From the NCBI RefSeq assembly GCF_020911725.1, contig NZ_CP076620.1:2112501-2176500 (forward strand): 64,000 bases of DNA. Reading direction: 5' to 3'. Under the pieces are notes generated by a model. The model was not told the DNA's origin and did not search any database. It was given only the letters and a program-made list of their open reading frames with translations. Of the stretch, positions 53,680-63,763 are shown piece by piece. The position numbers were made by a program, and so were the translations under genes. Positions within the stretch are counted from its first letter, which is position 1. Each line of letters begins with the position of its first letter. The DNA is from Clostridium cadaveris. GTDB lineage: Bacteria; Bacillota; Clostridia; Clostridiales; Clostridiaceae.

Positions 53680-54386
53680 TATTTACCCCCCTTTACACTA
53701 AGAGTTTCCTTAGATCCGTAGTATTTCTTAAATAATTTTTTATCTTCTAGATAATAGTAAATTGAAGCTAAAACTGTTGCAAATACGGCTACTGGAATTT
53801 GTACTTTTGCAAGATCAATAAGTTCTACATTATAACCTAGTTCTGCTAAAGTTGATTGCACTAAAATTGCTCCAGAACCACCTACGAACAATACTTGTCC
53901 AAAGAACCATGTGATATTTTCCATACCTGCACTCATACCTTTGATTGCATCAACGTGTTCTTCATTAGGCTCATTACCTGTCGCTTCTATTGCACCTATT
54001 GTCATAGGCATGATTACAGGACGAACAAAACCTGCAACTCCTCCAAAACCTACATTAAATGCTGCAAATACAACTCTCATTAGTCCATAAAATGCTATTA
54101 CAAGACCTGATGTAGCATTTTTAGCCTTTGAAATAAGATTTGCTGCCGCCTCTTTTAATCCATTACGCTCAAGAGTACCTGTTGCTATCATTACAATTAT
54201 GAAAATACACATGCTTCTATTTGCTATAAAAGCATTACCTAAATTCTCAAGTAGTCCTGCTATTCCAAGACCTCCAGTAATTGATGTAACAAGTGCCGCT
54301 GCCATAATGATTGATATTGGGTTCATTTTGATTGCAAAACCAATAATAACAATTAAGACACCTAAAAGTTTTATCATTTCTTTCAC
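53679..54386 (-). CDS. DUF969 membrane protein
   Basis: A 235-residue protein with about six membrane helices (LLGVLIVIIGFAIKMNPISIIMAAALVTSITGGLGIAG, FNVGFGGVAGFVRPVIMPM), matching DUF969. First half of the split permease with DUF979, with a one-base overlap. It follows the M14 carboxypeptidase gene by 41 bases, so probably a single operon: a peptidase with an uptake or export system. Confidence 0.85.
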   Translation of the reverse strand: MKEMIKLLGVLIVIIGFAIKMNPISIIMAAALVTSITGGLGIAGLLENLGNAFIANRSMCIFIIVMIATGTLERNGLKEAAANLISKAKNATSGLVIAFYGLMRVVFAAFNVGFGGVAGFVRPVIMPMTIGAIEATGNEPNEEHVDAIKGMSAGMENITWFFGQVLFVGGSGAILVQSTLAELGYNVELIDLAKVQIPVAVFATVLASIYYYLEDKKLFKKYYGSKETLSVKGGK

Positions 54387-54427
54387 TCCTTTTAATTTTT
54401 TTTATATAAAATTATAAATTAGATAAC

Positions 54428-57400
54428 TTACTCTAGGACAGGGGGACGATTACGTATATATTTAAGGGAAGATTTTTCATAAACACACCTTGAGTTAAGA
54501 ATCATATCAATACCTGCAAGAGTATGCATTTTATGAGTTCTTGCACAAAGATAAAGGTACTCATCTTGTGCTGTTTCATCAGCTACTTCAGATGTAAAAG
54601 AAATAGCTGTAATCCACGGAAATCTCACTGCCATATATCCATGCTTAGGATTATAGGATGAAGGCACCCAATAATTTATCATATTTTTATAGTAATCTGC
54701 CGGAAAAAGCTTTGGCATCCACCTATGAGCATATTTTTCATGACGATTCTTCCAATCCATATTCCACTCTTGAATTTCATTGTCATCTATTAAAGAATCT
54801 GCAATTGCATCGGCAAGCTGCTCATTAAGTTTCTTGTTGTTTTTATAGCATTCATCGGTATTATACCAATAATATCCATATAGCAATGCACGTGGAAGCC
54901 AGAATCCCTTAAACCAAGGTGAAGTATATCCAGCAAATTGCTGTTCCCACTCATGAGATGGAACTCCATGATTATCTACAAAAACGTCAGGAAGCCATCT
55001 ATAATAAAGCCTTCTAACAGCATATGCTTCAGTGTGTATTGTTTCAATATCATAATAATCACGATAAAACTCTTTTCCTAAAGAATTATATCTAGCTATA
55101 TGAAATATCCATGTAGGATGCTGTTTTTGAAGTTCATAGTGTATAGCTGCTCCATCCGCATTTTCCATAGGTGTTATAAGTAAATTCATGCGATTTCCTA
55201 GGCCTTTATATTTTTCATTTGTCAAAATTTCTTTTAAAACCATAAACGCCGCATTAGTTGCTGAAACCTCATTAGCATGGTGACGTGAATTAATAAGCTC
55301 AGTTGGATTTAAGTTTATAAGCTTATTAGTGGATACATATCCTTTAAAATCTGGCAAAATTCTTATTGTATAAATATCTCTGCCTTGATATGTCTGTCCA
55401 GATTTAAACACCTTAATTCCTTTTACATGTTTTAGTTGCTCCATTATCTCTATATATTGTTCATATCCTATAAGCTGATTTTCCAATATATCAATGTCTT
55501 CTATATCTATATACTGTTTTCTTTCTTCAGTATATTTAGGAAGCTTAGCAGAAAATCCCTTGCGGTTTTCTGATGTTTTAATTGAAATTTCACCATAAGC
55601 AGAAAGTTCCTCACCTATTTGAAGCATTGATTTGTGTATTAAATTTGACATAGACTCTGCTAAACTATCTGTATTACCCTTAGAATCAACAACAAAAGAC
55701 ATACCTACTTTATTATCAATATCATAGAGTTTATCAATATAAATAGTCACATCTTGCTTTTTTACTGAACTTTCTACTATACTTCCATCAAAATCTATAA
55801 ACGGATCATTTGAATGTGATTTATAGTGTGTAAATTTAAAATAAGGTTTTCCTTCCTTCTGCTCTATTATCGGAAGCATAAGGCCAGGAGCTTCCAAATT
55901 TGCACCTGTAGTAGTCATACCATAAGTCTTGAAGAAATCAAGTCCAGCAAAATAAATGTCTTCATGTAATGCATTTAATGGAGAAAATAAATCCTGTCTA
56001 GTTCCAAGTTCACGTTCTGTTTCACTTAGACCAATTTCCATCTTCATCTGTGCAAAGAAAGGTTGCATATCTTCTGTAGGCTTTCCATCACACTGCTTAT
56101 CTATAAATTCTTTGCAATATCCTAAAACTCGTGTTTGATAGATATCCCATACACTTTCAAGGTCTGTTGCTACTCTTTCATTAACAATGGTTTTTCCATT
56201 AACAACAGCTTTTATATATCCTGTTGATGGGTGCACAAGTCCCATATTAGGGAAAATATCTAAATATGGCCTTTCGATGTATGCCGCTTTGTAAGTATCT
56301 GAAAAAACTTTTTTATCCTCTTGAGAAATCGCTTCCACAAGATATGTTATGTCTTCATCGCCCTCATAAATCTCCATGTGTATGTCATCTCGACTTATAC
56401 CAAGTTTTGCACAGATTATATCATCTACAGGATATAATTCTTGAAGATATCTAAGTGGTAAATCAAACCATTTTTCAGGATCTCCATCTGTTTTATAGCT
56501 TGGTGAACGTCCATCAACATCTCCCCAATCCTTTTCCCCTGGTTTCATGAAAGGTTTAAAATATACAGTCATTGACTTTATATCTTTATCTGCTAATTTA
56601 GGAGTTACTACCTCCTCAAGCCATGAAAATCCCTGCTTATAGGCACATATGATTTCACAATTACTTACATTTGCACCTTTCTTGTACGCTTCTTTTTCGA
56701 TAAACTCTTTAACCTTAACACGAGCATCAATATCCTCACTAAGAGCTCCATATATCTCTACAATATCGCCACTATTTAGTACAGGAAAAAGCTTTTCTAT
56801 AAGTATATCCTTTGCCACATCAACTTCCCATGGAATATCAAATTCTTTTTCATAAACGCTTTCAAAATCTATATATTTTTTAAATTCCACCTCAGGATAA
56901 GCGGCTTTTAATTTTTCATATTTTTTTTGAACATCTGGTGAAAAATAGCATGTTGTATTATTATTTATCTTCTTTTTATTAGCTTCTAGATAACATAACT
57001 GTCCATCTAAGTTTTTCATCGCGAAGCTTTCTCTCATTACATCAACAAAATCAACAATGTGATTTTCATCGTTGCCTGCTATAGGGTAATGTGAACATAT
57101 ATTTGTAATAAACCTTATTAAATCATCGCCGGACCCATTTACTTTTATATTTAAGCTAACACTATCCTCCATCTCAATAGAGCAGCTTCCTTCAGCTGTA
57201 AAATTAATTGTATTTCTATCAAGATCTATATCATCTGAAAGAACAGGATAATTCGAAGTAACCATCTCAAGTCCAAAACGACAGTTTAATTCACAGGCTG
57301 CTCTTACCACAGAAATATCATAACTATCTAAAGTAATAGCGGCATCAAATCTATCTGGCAATCCATCATTGTCGCAATCCTTCATAAGAAAATCTTTTTC

Positions 57401-57859
57401 AAAAAGATACTCAAGGCCTTTTTTAGCTGTATCATAAAGAGGCTTCATTGGAAGAGCTGATTTCGTAGATGAAACAAAATCCTTAATTTCTATTTCTCGA
57501 GAATTTTGAGAGAAGTCTTTTGTAAGACCATTAAAATTATCACTTATAAACTTAAATGCAGCTTCTATTCCATTACTGTTTTTTATACTTGTCCAATATG
57601 TGTTATCTTCACTATAAATATAGAAATCATTATTATCTACAACTATATTTTTCTTTTCTTCACATTTTCCTAAAATAAAATATATCGTATCTTTTTTATG
57701 TATGTCATAACAATCAGTCGTTACAGGAAACTCTATGGATACAGAATGGAATCCTATAAGTCCTGCCAATTCAACGGCTAGTTTCTTTTCCTCTATAGTC
57801 GCATAATCTTTTATAATCATTTTTACTTGATTTATAATATTAATTGCAATCACCACCAA
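54428..57859 (-). CDS. Giant M14-family zinc carboxypeptidase
   Basis: An 1143-residue protein. The M14 peptidase sits in the C-terminal third (from about residue 800): SRHHANEVSATNAAFMVLKE gives the HxxE zinc ligands, FVDNHGVPSHEW the third His, with a Glu further on. The first 800 residues have no motif I recognise; they contain a segment DNDGLPDRFDAAITL resembling a calcium-binding repeat. No signal peptide, so probably cytosolic. The start is uncertain: TTG at 57859, GTG codons next to it, or ATG 57820 are possible. A sigma-A promoter stands at 57996-58024. Confidence 0.82.
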   Translation of the reverse strand: MVVIAINIINQVKMIIKDYATIEEKKLAVELAGLIGFHSVSIEFPVTTDCYDIHKKDTIYFILGKCEEKKNIVVDNNDFYIYSEDNTYWTSIKNSNGIEAAFKFISDNFNGLTKDFSQNSREIEIKDFVSSTKSALPMKPLYDTAKKGLEYLFEKDFLMKDCDNDGLPDRFDAAITLDSYDISVVRAACELNCRFGLEMVTSNYPVLSDDIDLDRNTINFTAEGSCSIEMEDSVSLNIKVNGSGDDLIRFITNICSHYPIAGNDENHIVDFVDVMRESFAMKNLDGQLCYLEANKKKINNNTTCYFSPDVQKKYEKLKAAYPEVEFKKYIDFESVYEKEFDIPWEVDVAKDILIEKLFPVLNSGDIVEIYGALSEDIDARVKVKEFIEKEAYKKGANVSNCEIICAYKQGFSWLEEVVTPKLADKDIKSMTVYFKPFMKPGEKDWGDVDGRSPSYKTDGDPEKWFDLPLRYLQELYPVDDIICAKLGISRDDIHMEIYEGDEDITYLVEAISQEDKKVFSDTYKAAYIERPYLDIFPNMGLVHPSTGYIKAVVNGKTIVNERVATDLESVWDIYQTRVLGYCKEFIDKQCDGKPTEDMQPFFAQMKMEIGLSETERELGTRQDLFSPLNALHEDIYFAGLDFFKTYGMTTTGANLEAPGLMLPIIEQKEGKPYFKFTHYKSHSNDPFIDFDGSIVESSVKKQDVTIYIDKLYDIDNKVGMSFVVDSKGNTDSLAESMSNLIHKSMLQIGEELSAYGEISIKTSENRKGFSAKLPKYTEERKQYIDIEDIDILENQLIGYEQYIEIMEQLKHVKGIKVFKSGQTYQGRDIYTIRILPDFKGYVSTNKLINLNPTELINSRHHANEVSATNAAFMVLKEILTNEKYKGLGNRMNLLITPMENADGAAIHYELQKQHPTWIFHIARYNSLGKEFYRDYYDIETIHTEAYAVRRLYYRWLPDVFVDNHGVPSHEWEQQFAGYTSPWFKGFWLPRALLYGYYWYNTDECYKNNKKLNEQLADAIADSLIDDNEIQEWNMDWKNRHEKYAHRWMPKLFPADYYKNMINYWVPSSYNPKHGYMAVRFPWITAISFTSEVADETAQDEYLYLCARTHKMHTLAGIDMILNSRCVYEKSSLKYIRNRPPVLE

Positions 57860-57995
57860 TATTTATTTTTTAATGTTTTGAGACTTACATAACTAATTAA
57901 TCTTACTAAAAAAACGTTGCACAAATATTCAGAACTTTAATCCAAAGTGAATACTCTCCCAACTAAAAAAATCTTCTTAAAATTCTTTTTTATTA

Positions 57996-58024
57996 ATTAT
58001 AATAACGCATAAATATTTTGTCAA
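57996..58024 (-). promoter_or_regulatory. Sigma-A promoter of the M14/DUF969/DUF979 operon
   Basis: On the minus strand TTGACA (58024-58019), 17-base spacer, TATAAT (58001-57996): a perfect match to consensus. The leader to the start is about 130 bases. The rest of 57860-58229 holds only the MarR terminator. Confidence 0.8.
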
Positions 58025-58151
58025 CTGAATAGGGATTTTTCTGATAATAATCCAAAAAAAACATCCTCAAATTTATAATAATACTTTTGCACTATCTATA
58101 GATACTATAAAATTTTTAATTTTATTAAAAATTAATTTTGAAATCAAAAGA

Positions 58152-58183
58152 CTTCTATAATTATATCTGTTAAATTATAGAAG
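58152..58183 (-). terminator. Terminator after the MarR gene
   Basis: CTTCTATAATT with perfect complement and 10-base loop, then TCTTTTGATTT on the minus strand. Confidence 0.6.
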
Positions 58184-58229
58184 CAATATTAATTTATTTA
58201 ATATCCTTTTTAAAACATCACAGGATTAT

Positions 58230-58718
58230 TTATTTAAACCCATTCTTTAAAAGCTTAATGTATACTTCAATAACCTTATAAAATGATTCTATTTCCTCTA
58301 TAGTACATTCTTTAAGCAAATCATCTAAAGTTTTCGCAATGTCTATTGTATCGTAAAGTTTATGTGCCTTACTTAATTTTAATCCATCTTCTGTTACAAA
58401 TAGTAATACGGTTTTTGCATTATTTTCAGTTTTGTGCCTATATACTAACCCCTTATCTACAAGCTTACTTACAGTCTGGGACAAAGCTCCCTTAGTTTTA
58501 TTCCAGTACTTTGCTAAATTCGTTATTGTAGTTCCTGGATTTTCTTCTATATATGTAAGAATATGTGCTTCAGTCATAGAAACTACTTGACCAATTCCAT
58601 AATCATGGGTAGAAACAATATAATCATTATATAGCATAACAAATTGGTAAATATTATTATGTCTATCATTTAATTCATGAAATTTCTCATTTAAATTGTT
58701 TTGATCTTTTATATCCAT
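58230..58718 (-). CDS. MarR-family transcriptional regulator
   Basis: A 162-residue winged-helix regulator. SMTEAHILTYIEENPGTTITNLAKYWNKTKGALSQTVSKLVDKGLVYRHKTENNAKTVLLFVTEDG is the complete MarR helix-turn-helix and wing. Divergent from the MalY-type aminotransferase and symporter genes (190 bases apart), which it probably controls. No cysteine redox pair is evident. Confidence 0.88.
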   Translation of the reverse strand: MDIKDQNNLNEKFHELNDRHNNIYQFVMLYNDYIVSTHDYGIGQVVSMTEAHILTYIEENPGTTITNLAKYWNKTKGALSQTVSKLVDKGLVYRHKTENNAKTVLLFVTEDGLKLSKAHKLYDTIDIAKTLDDLLKECTIEEIESFYKVIEVYIKLLKNGFK

Positions 58719-58914
58719 TCTTATCCCTCATTTCGTCAATGTTAATTATGTCATATAAATAGATTATTTTCAAACAAAAGTATTTACGTCATTTATTGTT
58801 TAGTATCTAAATTATTTTTATAAATTCATTGACATATTTATGAATTTATTGTAGATTAATATTGTAAATTGTTTAGCGGTTAAACTATATTTTTTTAAAA
58901 AAGGGGTTTTGAAA

Positions 58915-60105
58915 ATGTCAGTAAAAGAATTTTGCGAAAAATATTATATTAGTAGGAAAGGAACTAACTCATTAAAATGGGATGCCTTAGACGCTCGTTT
59001 TGGAGATCCTGATCTAATATCTATGTGGGTAGCAGATATGGAATTCAAAACAGCTCAACCTATTATTGATGCGTTAATCCATCGTGTTCAACATGGAATT
59101 TATGGATACTCATATGTTCCTGATTCTTACTATGAATCCTTTATCAACTGGGAAAATGAGCATCATGGCTTTCAACCAAAAAAAGAATGGATTCGTATTA
59201 CACCAGGTATAGTTGCAGCATTATACTGGTTTGTAAATATGTTTACCAAAGAAAACGATTCAGTAATAATTCTAACACCAGTATATTATCCTTTCCACAA
59301 CTGCGTAAAGGATAACAACCGCAAACTTGTTACTTGTGATTTAAATTACTCTAAGGGACAATTCACAGTTAATTATGAAAAATTTGAAACAAAAATAATT
59401 GAAAATGATGTTAAAATGTTTATATTATGTTCTCCTCATAATCCTGCAGGAAGAGTTTGGACAAGCGAAGAGCTTGAAAGGATGCTAGCTATCTGTAAAA
59501 AGCATAATGTATTAGTTGTTTCCGATGAAATTCATCAAGATATAACTGCACCAGGATGCAAACATATTCCTAGTGCTACTATAGCTAATGGAAAATATAT
59601 GGACGATATTATTACATGTAATGCACCATCTAAGACATTTAACCTTGCTACTTGTCTTACTTCCAATATTATAATCTCTTGTCCTGAAAAGAGGGCAATA
59701 TATGATGAATACATAAAAAAGGTAGCTCAAGTTGAAGTAAATGTTTTTGGAATAACTGCTGCAGAAGCAGCATACCGCTATGGCTCAGAATGGAGAGGTG
59801 AAGTTCTTGATGTTATTTACAGCAACTACAATTATGTAAAAGAGCAGATGAAAGAATTCCCTGAAGTTTATATAGCTCCATTAGAAGGAACTTATTTAGT
59901 ATTTATGGATTTAAGAGCTTATGTGCCTTTAGAAAACATAAAGGATTTCACTCAAAACAAATGCAGATTAGCTGTAGACTATGGTGAATGGTTCGGAGAA
60001 AATTGGAAAGGTTTCATTAGACTTAACATGGGAACACATCCTGACATCGTAAAGAAAGCTGTAGAAAATATCAAACTTGCTCTAAAAACTCAATATTGCA
60101 AATAA
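58915..60105 (+). CDS. MalY/PatB-family PLP enzyme (cystathionine beta-lyase type)
   Basis: A 396-residue fold-type I PLP enzyme. The N-terminal LKWDALDARFGDPDLISMWVADMEFKTAQPI is distinctive for MalY/PatB; VSDEIHQDI holds the PLP Asp and NAPSKTFNLA the PLP lysine. It likely cleaves the C-S bond of cystathionine or cysteine conjugates. I set the start at ATG 58915; a TTG two codons earlier lies too close to the AAAGGGG ribosome site. The DAACS symporter follows after 26 bases. Confidence 0.9.
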   Translation: MSVKEFCEKYYISRKGTNSLKWDALDARFGDPDLISMWVADMEFKTAQPIIDALIHRVQHGIYGYSYVPDSYYESFINWENEHHGFQPKKEWIRITPGIVAALYWFVNMFTKENDSVIILTPVYYPFHNCVKDNNRKLVTCDLNYSKGQFTVNYEKFETKIIENDVKMFILCSPHNPAGRVWTSEELERMLAICKKHNVLVVSDEIHQDITAPGCKHIPSATIANGKYMDDIITCNAPSKTFNLATCLTSNIIISCPEKRAIYDEYIKKVAQVEVNVFGITAAEAAYRYGSEWRGEVLDVIYSNYNYVKEQMKEFPEVYIAPLEGTYLVFMDLRAYVPLENIKDFTQNKCRLAVDYGEWFGENWKGFIRLNMGTHPDIVKKAVENIKLALKTQYCK

Positions 60106-60131
60106 ATAATTAAATAAAGGAGATTAATTCT

Positions 60132-61367
60132 ATGAAAAAATTATTTCAGACATATAAATCTTCCATACTATTACTTGCTTGCATGATAATCGGTGCAGTT
60201 TCAGGTTATTTTTGGGGAGAGGGAGCTTCAGTCCTTCAACCAATAGCAGACATATTTTTAAATTTGCTATATTGTAGTATTGTACCACTAATCTTCGTTT
60301 CTTTAGTTTCATCTATAGGAAAAATGAAAGATTTAGCTAAACTTAGAAAAGTTTTACTTATAATGTTAGTATCTTTTATAATAACTGGTATCATAGCCAG
60401 TCTCTATATGGTATTTGTTACTGGTGTATTCGACCCTGCTAAAGGAACTACTATTGCATTTGATAAGACAACTGAAGAATTTACAGGAAGCACAAATTTC
60501 TTGTCAATGTTCACTGTAAATGATTTTCCTGGTCTTTTATCTAGAAAGAATTTAATGGCTCTTATGGTATTTACAATTATATTCGCTATTTCTTTAGTTA
60601 GTATAGGAGAAAAAGGAAAAGTAATAACTGATTTTATGGATGCACTTTCAGACGTAATATTAAAACTTATTGGTATAATAATGAAACTAGCTCCACTAGG
60701 TCTAGGATGTTACTTTGCAATATTAATGGGTCAAAATGGAAAAGAGTTAATAGGACCTTTATCAAGAGCTATTATAGTTTATCTTGTTGCAGTAATTATT
60801 TACTATGCATTATCTAATACACTATTTGCATATATTGGTGCAGGTAGAGAAGGAGTTAGGCGATATTGGAAACACTGCATTACCCCAACTATAACTGCAC
60901 TTGGGACATGCTCTAGTGCAGCTTCCATACCAGTTAACCTAATTGCAGCAAAAGAAATTGGAGTATCAGATGATATAGCAGACATCTCAATTCCTATGGG
61001 TGCTAATTTGCATAAAGACGGAGCCTGTATAATCACAATACTAAAAATAGCCTTTATGTGCTCTGTATTTAATATTCCATTTTTAACAGTGCAAAATATT
61101 ATAACAGCTGTAGTAGTTTCTGTAGTGGCCTCAACAGTAATGGGTGCAATTCCTGCTGGTGGCTATGTAGGAGAAATATTCATAGTTTCAGCATTTGGAT
61201 TTCCTCAAGTATCCATTCCAATAATGGTTCTAATAGGAACAATTACAGATGCTCCAGCTACAGCAATCAATGTAACAGGTGATGTAGGCATAGCAATGAT
61301 AATTTCTCGTTTTGTAGAAGGCAAAAATTGGCTTCAAAATAAATTAAGCCTAAAAGCTCAGCAATAA
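60132..61367 (+). CDS. Dicarboxylate/amino acid:cation symporter (DAACS family)
   Basis: A 411-residue glutamate-transporter-fold protein. Helix 1 opens SSILLLACMIIGAVSGYFWGEGASVLQPIADIFLNLL; the re-entrant GTCSSAASIPVNL hairpin, IPMGANLHKDGA and the late GTITDAPATAINVTGD stretch are typical. The substrate is probably a small amino acid; next to a MalY-type lyase, a sulfur-containing one is suggested. Same operon as the lyase. Confidence 0.9.
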   Translation: MKKLFQTYKSSILLLACMIIGAVSGYFWGEGASVLQPIADIFLNLLYCSIVPLIFVSLVSSIGKMKDLAKLRKVLLIMLVSFIITGIIASLYMVFVTGVFDPAKGTTIAFDKTTEEFTGSTNFLSMFTVNDFPGLLSRKNLMALMVFTIIFAISLVSIGEKGKVITDFMDALSDVILKLIGIIMKLAPLGLGCYFAILMGQNGKELIGPLSRAIIVYLVAVIIYYALSNTLFAYIGAGREGVRRYWKHCITPTITALGTCSSAASIPVNLIAAKEIGVSDDIADISIPMGANLHKDGACIITILKIAFMCSVFNIPFLTVQNIITAVVVSVVASTVMGAIPAGGYVGEIFIVSAFGFPQVSIPIMVLIGTITDAPATAINVTGDVGIAMIISRFVEGKNWLQNKLSLKAQQ

Positions 61368-61415
61368 ATTTAAAAGCAATTAAAAATCGCTTCGTATTTC
61401 ATTTTATACAAAGCT

Positions 61416-61455
61416 AGCCCAATAAACTGCTATTGTTAAAGATGTTTATTGGGCT
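61416..61455 (+). terminator. Terminator after the symporter
   Basis: AGCCCAATAAAC with perfect complement, then TTTTTT. Confidence 0.85.
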
Positions 61456-61537
61456 TTTTTATAGATTAATTAAGTTAGTGTTTATTCATATATTGAGTTA
61501 TATTGTAAAAAATCTTCTAGTCATTCTATGATACTTG

Positions 61538-62311
61538 TTAAGCCGAAGTTATATTGTAAAAATTCACTATAATAAGACTAATAACTACAAAGTTGAATAC
61601 CTTTAAAACATATAACTCTTTAATTGATTTATTATATCTAGATCCTAATATTCCTCCTAAAATTCCTCCAACTATCATAAAAGGCATAACTGATAAATCA
61701 AAGGTTTCAAATCCTGTGGTTGTTGCTATACTTATAAGTTTGGATCCTTGAGAAAAAAGTATTGTAACTATTGAGTTTACTGCTGCCTCCTTAGTATTCA
61801 TAGAAAAAAACAATGTTAATACGCATACATTTATAGGTCCTCCTCCTATGCTTAAAAAAGATGCTATTGATCCTAAGCCTATTCCTATTAATATGCATGA
61901 AAAAATCCCAGATACATTATAAGTCTTAAATTTATTTCTATTATTCATAAATATGTATACTGATATCAATAAAATTAAAAGAATGCTATTTTGAATCGTA
62001 GTTATGCTACTTCCATCACTTAAGTTTAATACGTATTTAAGCACTTTTTCTCCAATAACTCCACCAACGATAGATCCTATACCAATTAAAATAGTCTTCT
62101 TGTATTGAATTTTAAATCTATATCTTATTTGCTTTATTATAGAAACTATCGCCATTGAAAATACCGTCATAGATGATAGAACACTTATGGTTGCCACATT
62201 AAAGTCCCCTAACACATCTAATAAAGGCTTTATGATAACTCCTCCGCCAAGTCCTGCCATAGATCCAGCCGTAGTTGCAAATAAAGCTATGAAAAAATAA
62301 ATAATTGTCAT
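61538..62311 (-). CDS. TauE/SafE-family anion exporter
   Basis: A 257-residue protein with about eight helices in two repeats: FATTAGSMAGLGGGVIIKPLLD (first repeat) and LGSIASFLSIGGGPINVCVLTLFFSM (second repeat), the GGG motif typical of TauE/SafE, which move sulfite, sulfoacetate and similar anions. It starts 64 bases behind the sulfatase gene on the same strand, so it may export sulfate or sulfite released by the latter. Confidence 0.87.
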   Translation of the reverse strand: MTIIYFFIALFATTAGSMAGLGGGVIIKPLLDVLGDFNVATISVLSSMTVFSMAIVSIIKQIRYRFKIQYKKTILIGIGSIVGGVIGEKVLKYVLNLSDGSSITTIQNSILLILLISVYIFMNNRNKFKTYNVSGIFSCILIGIGLGSIASFLSIGGGPINVCVLTLFFSMNTKEAAVNSIVTILFSQGSKLISIATTTGFETFDLSVMPFMIVGGILGGILGSRYNKSIKELYVLKVFNFVVISLIIVNFYNITSA

Positions 62312-62375
62312 TTTTATATTCCTCTTTAATCATGCTGAATTATTTTTTATTATAAAAGGGGCCCTTATAGTACCT

Positions 62376-63740
62376 CTATTTTAATCCTAGGCTTACATAA
62401 TCATTCTTATTTTTTGAACTAGCCTCTACACATTCTTTCTTATTGACTTTCCATTCCTTTTTCACAGGGATTTCACCTTGCAAAATCATATCATTTGTAT
62501 CCTTTAAATGTTTTTCAAGTTTATCTCTCAGATGAATTCTTATATTTTCATACCTAAGATCATCTATCAAATTATTTCTCTCTCCAATATCATAGTATAA
62601 GTCAAATAATGCTTCTTCATACTTTACTTGACTGCTTAAATCGTTTTTCATATAAAACTCTTTGGATAAAGATGAATCTATGTTTGATCTATTAATATTT
62701 AAATATTCTTTATCATAGTATCTTATATACTTATATCTTTTGGTTCTTACACATCTAATAGGTTCATAAGATGTATGAAAAGTAACCTCTGCAAAAATTT
62801 CTTCTCTCGTTGGTGCTTCAACATTTATAAAGGATTCTGCAAAAGACTTTCCTTCTAAATATTCAGGTTTATCTAACTCTAACAAATCACATAAAGTTGG
62901 AAATACATCAATATGAGAAACCAAATTATCTATAACTTTACCATTAGCACTAGAATTAGGAACTCTCATGATAAGACTTACTCCTATTCCACTATCAAAT
63001 AAAGTACATTTGCTAAAAGGATTTGCTAGTCCATGATCTGTAGTAAATATAATTATTGTATTATTATATTTATTTTCTTTTTTTAACGTTTCTATAACCT
63101 TCCCAAAACAATTATCTGCACTCTTAGCACTTGTCATATATCTTGCATGATCTCTTCTAGTCATTGCATTATTAGGAATTGGATAAGGTGGTCTTATCAT
63201 ATTTTCATCTATCTCTTCATCTATGCAATCAGGATATCTTCGATGAGTAGAGTACATTCCATATGAAATAAAAAACGGCTTTTCTCCATGATAATTTTCT
63301 ATCCATTCACTTAAACTTTCAGCATTTTTTTGATCCCATAACGTTAAGTCCTCTTGTCTATATTCTTTATTATCATTAGTTATATTTTCATTGTAACCTA
63401 TAGTTTTAGCTCCTAAATCATGGTCTAAATACCATCCTGCTTCGTGTTGAATACCACATAAAATAGTATGATAATTATTTTTATTCAAGTAATTCACCAA
63501 ATGCTTATTGTAATCTATAGAAAACCCTCTTTGTGCTAGTCCTAACATCCCATTTTGATGCGGATAAGTTCCAGTAAGTAATGCAGCTCTTGAAGGTGAA
63601 CATGTAGGTGAAACGCAGAAACTTTCTGTAAATATAGCTGCATCCTCAGCAAACTTGTTTAAATTTGGTGTTGGTACATTATAGCCATAAGGCGATAATA
63701 TTCTTCCTGAATCATGGGTATGTATATATATAATATTCAT
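62376..63740 (-). CDS. Type I sulfatase (N-sulfoglucosamine-sulfohydrolase-like)
   Basis: A 454-residue arylsulfatase-fold enzyme. The sulfatase signature is CSPSRAALLTG (about residues 50-60), with the cysteine that becomes formylglycine; anaerobes need a radical SAM maturase, which is not in the window. THDSGR at the N-terminus, HQNGMLGL after the signature and FTTDHGLANPFSK carry the usual metal and substrate contacts. This resembles the SGSH-like branch acting on sulfated amino sugars, but the substrate is not proven. No signal peptide is seen, so it acts inside the cell. Start at 63740 with AGGGAG 9 bases upstream. Confidence 0.88.
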   Translation of the reverse strand: MNIIYIHTHDSGRILSPYGYNVPTPNLNKFAEDAAIFTESFCVSPTCSPSRAALLTGTYPHQNGMLGLAQRGFSIDYNKHLVNYLNKNNYHTILCGIQHEAGWYLDHDLGAKTIGYNENITNDNKEYRQEDLTLWDQKNAESLSEWIENYHGEKPFFISYGMYSTHRRYPDCIDEEIDENMIRPPYPIPNNAMTRRDHARYMTSAKSADNCFGKVIETLKKENKYNNTIIIFTTDHGLANPFSKCTLFDSGIGVSLIMRVPNSSANGKVIDNLVSHIDVFPTLCDLLELDKPEYLEGKSFAESFINVEAPTREEIFAEVTFHTSYEPIRCVRTKRYKYIRYYDKEYLNINRSNIDSSLSKEFYMKNDLSSQVKYEEALFDLYYDIGERNNLIDDLRYENIRIHLRDKLEKHLKDTNDMILQGEIPVKKEWKVNKKECVEASSKNKNDYVSLGLK

Positions 63741-63763
63741 ATATCTTGCTCCCTTCACTGCTT

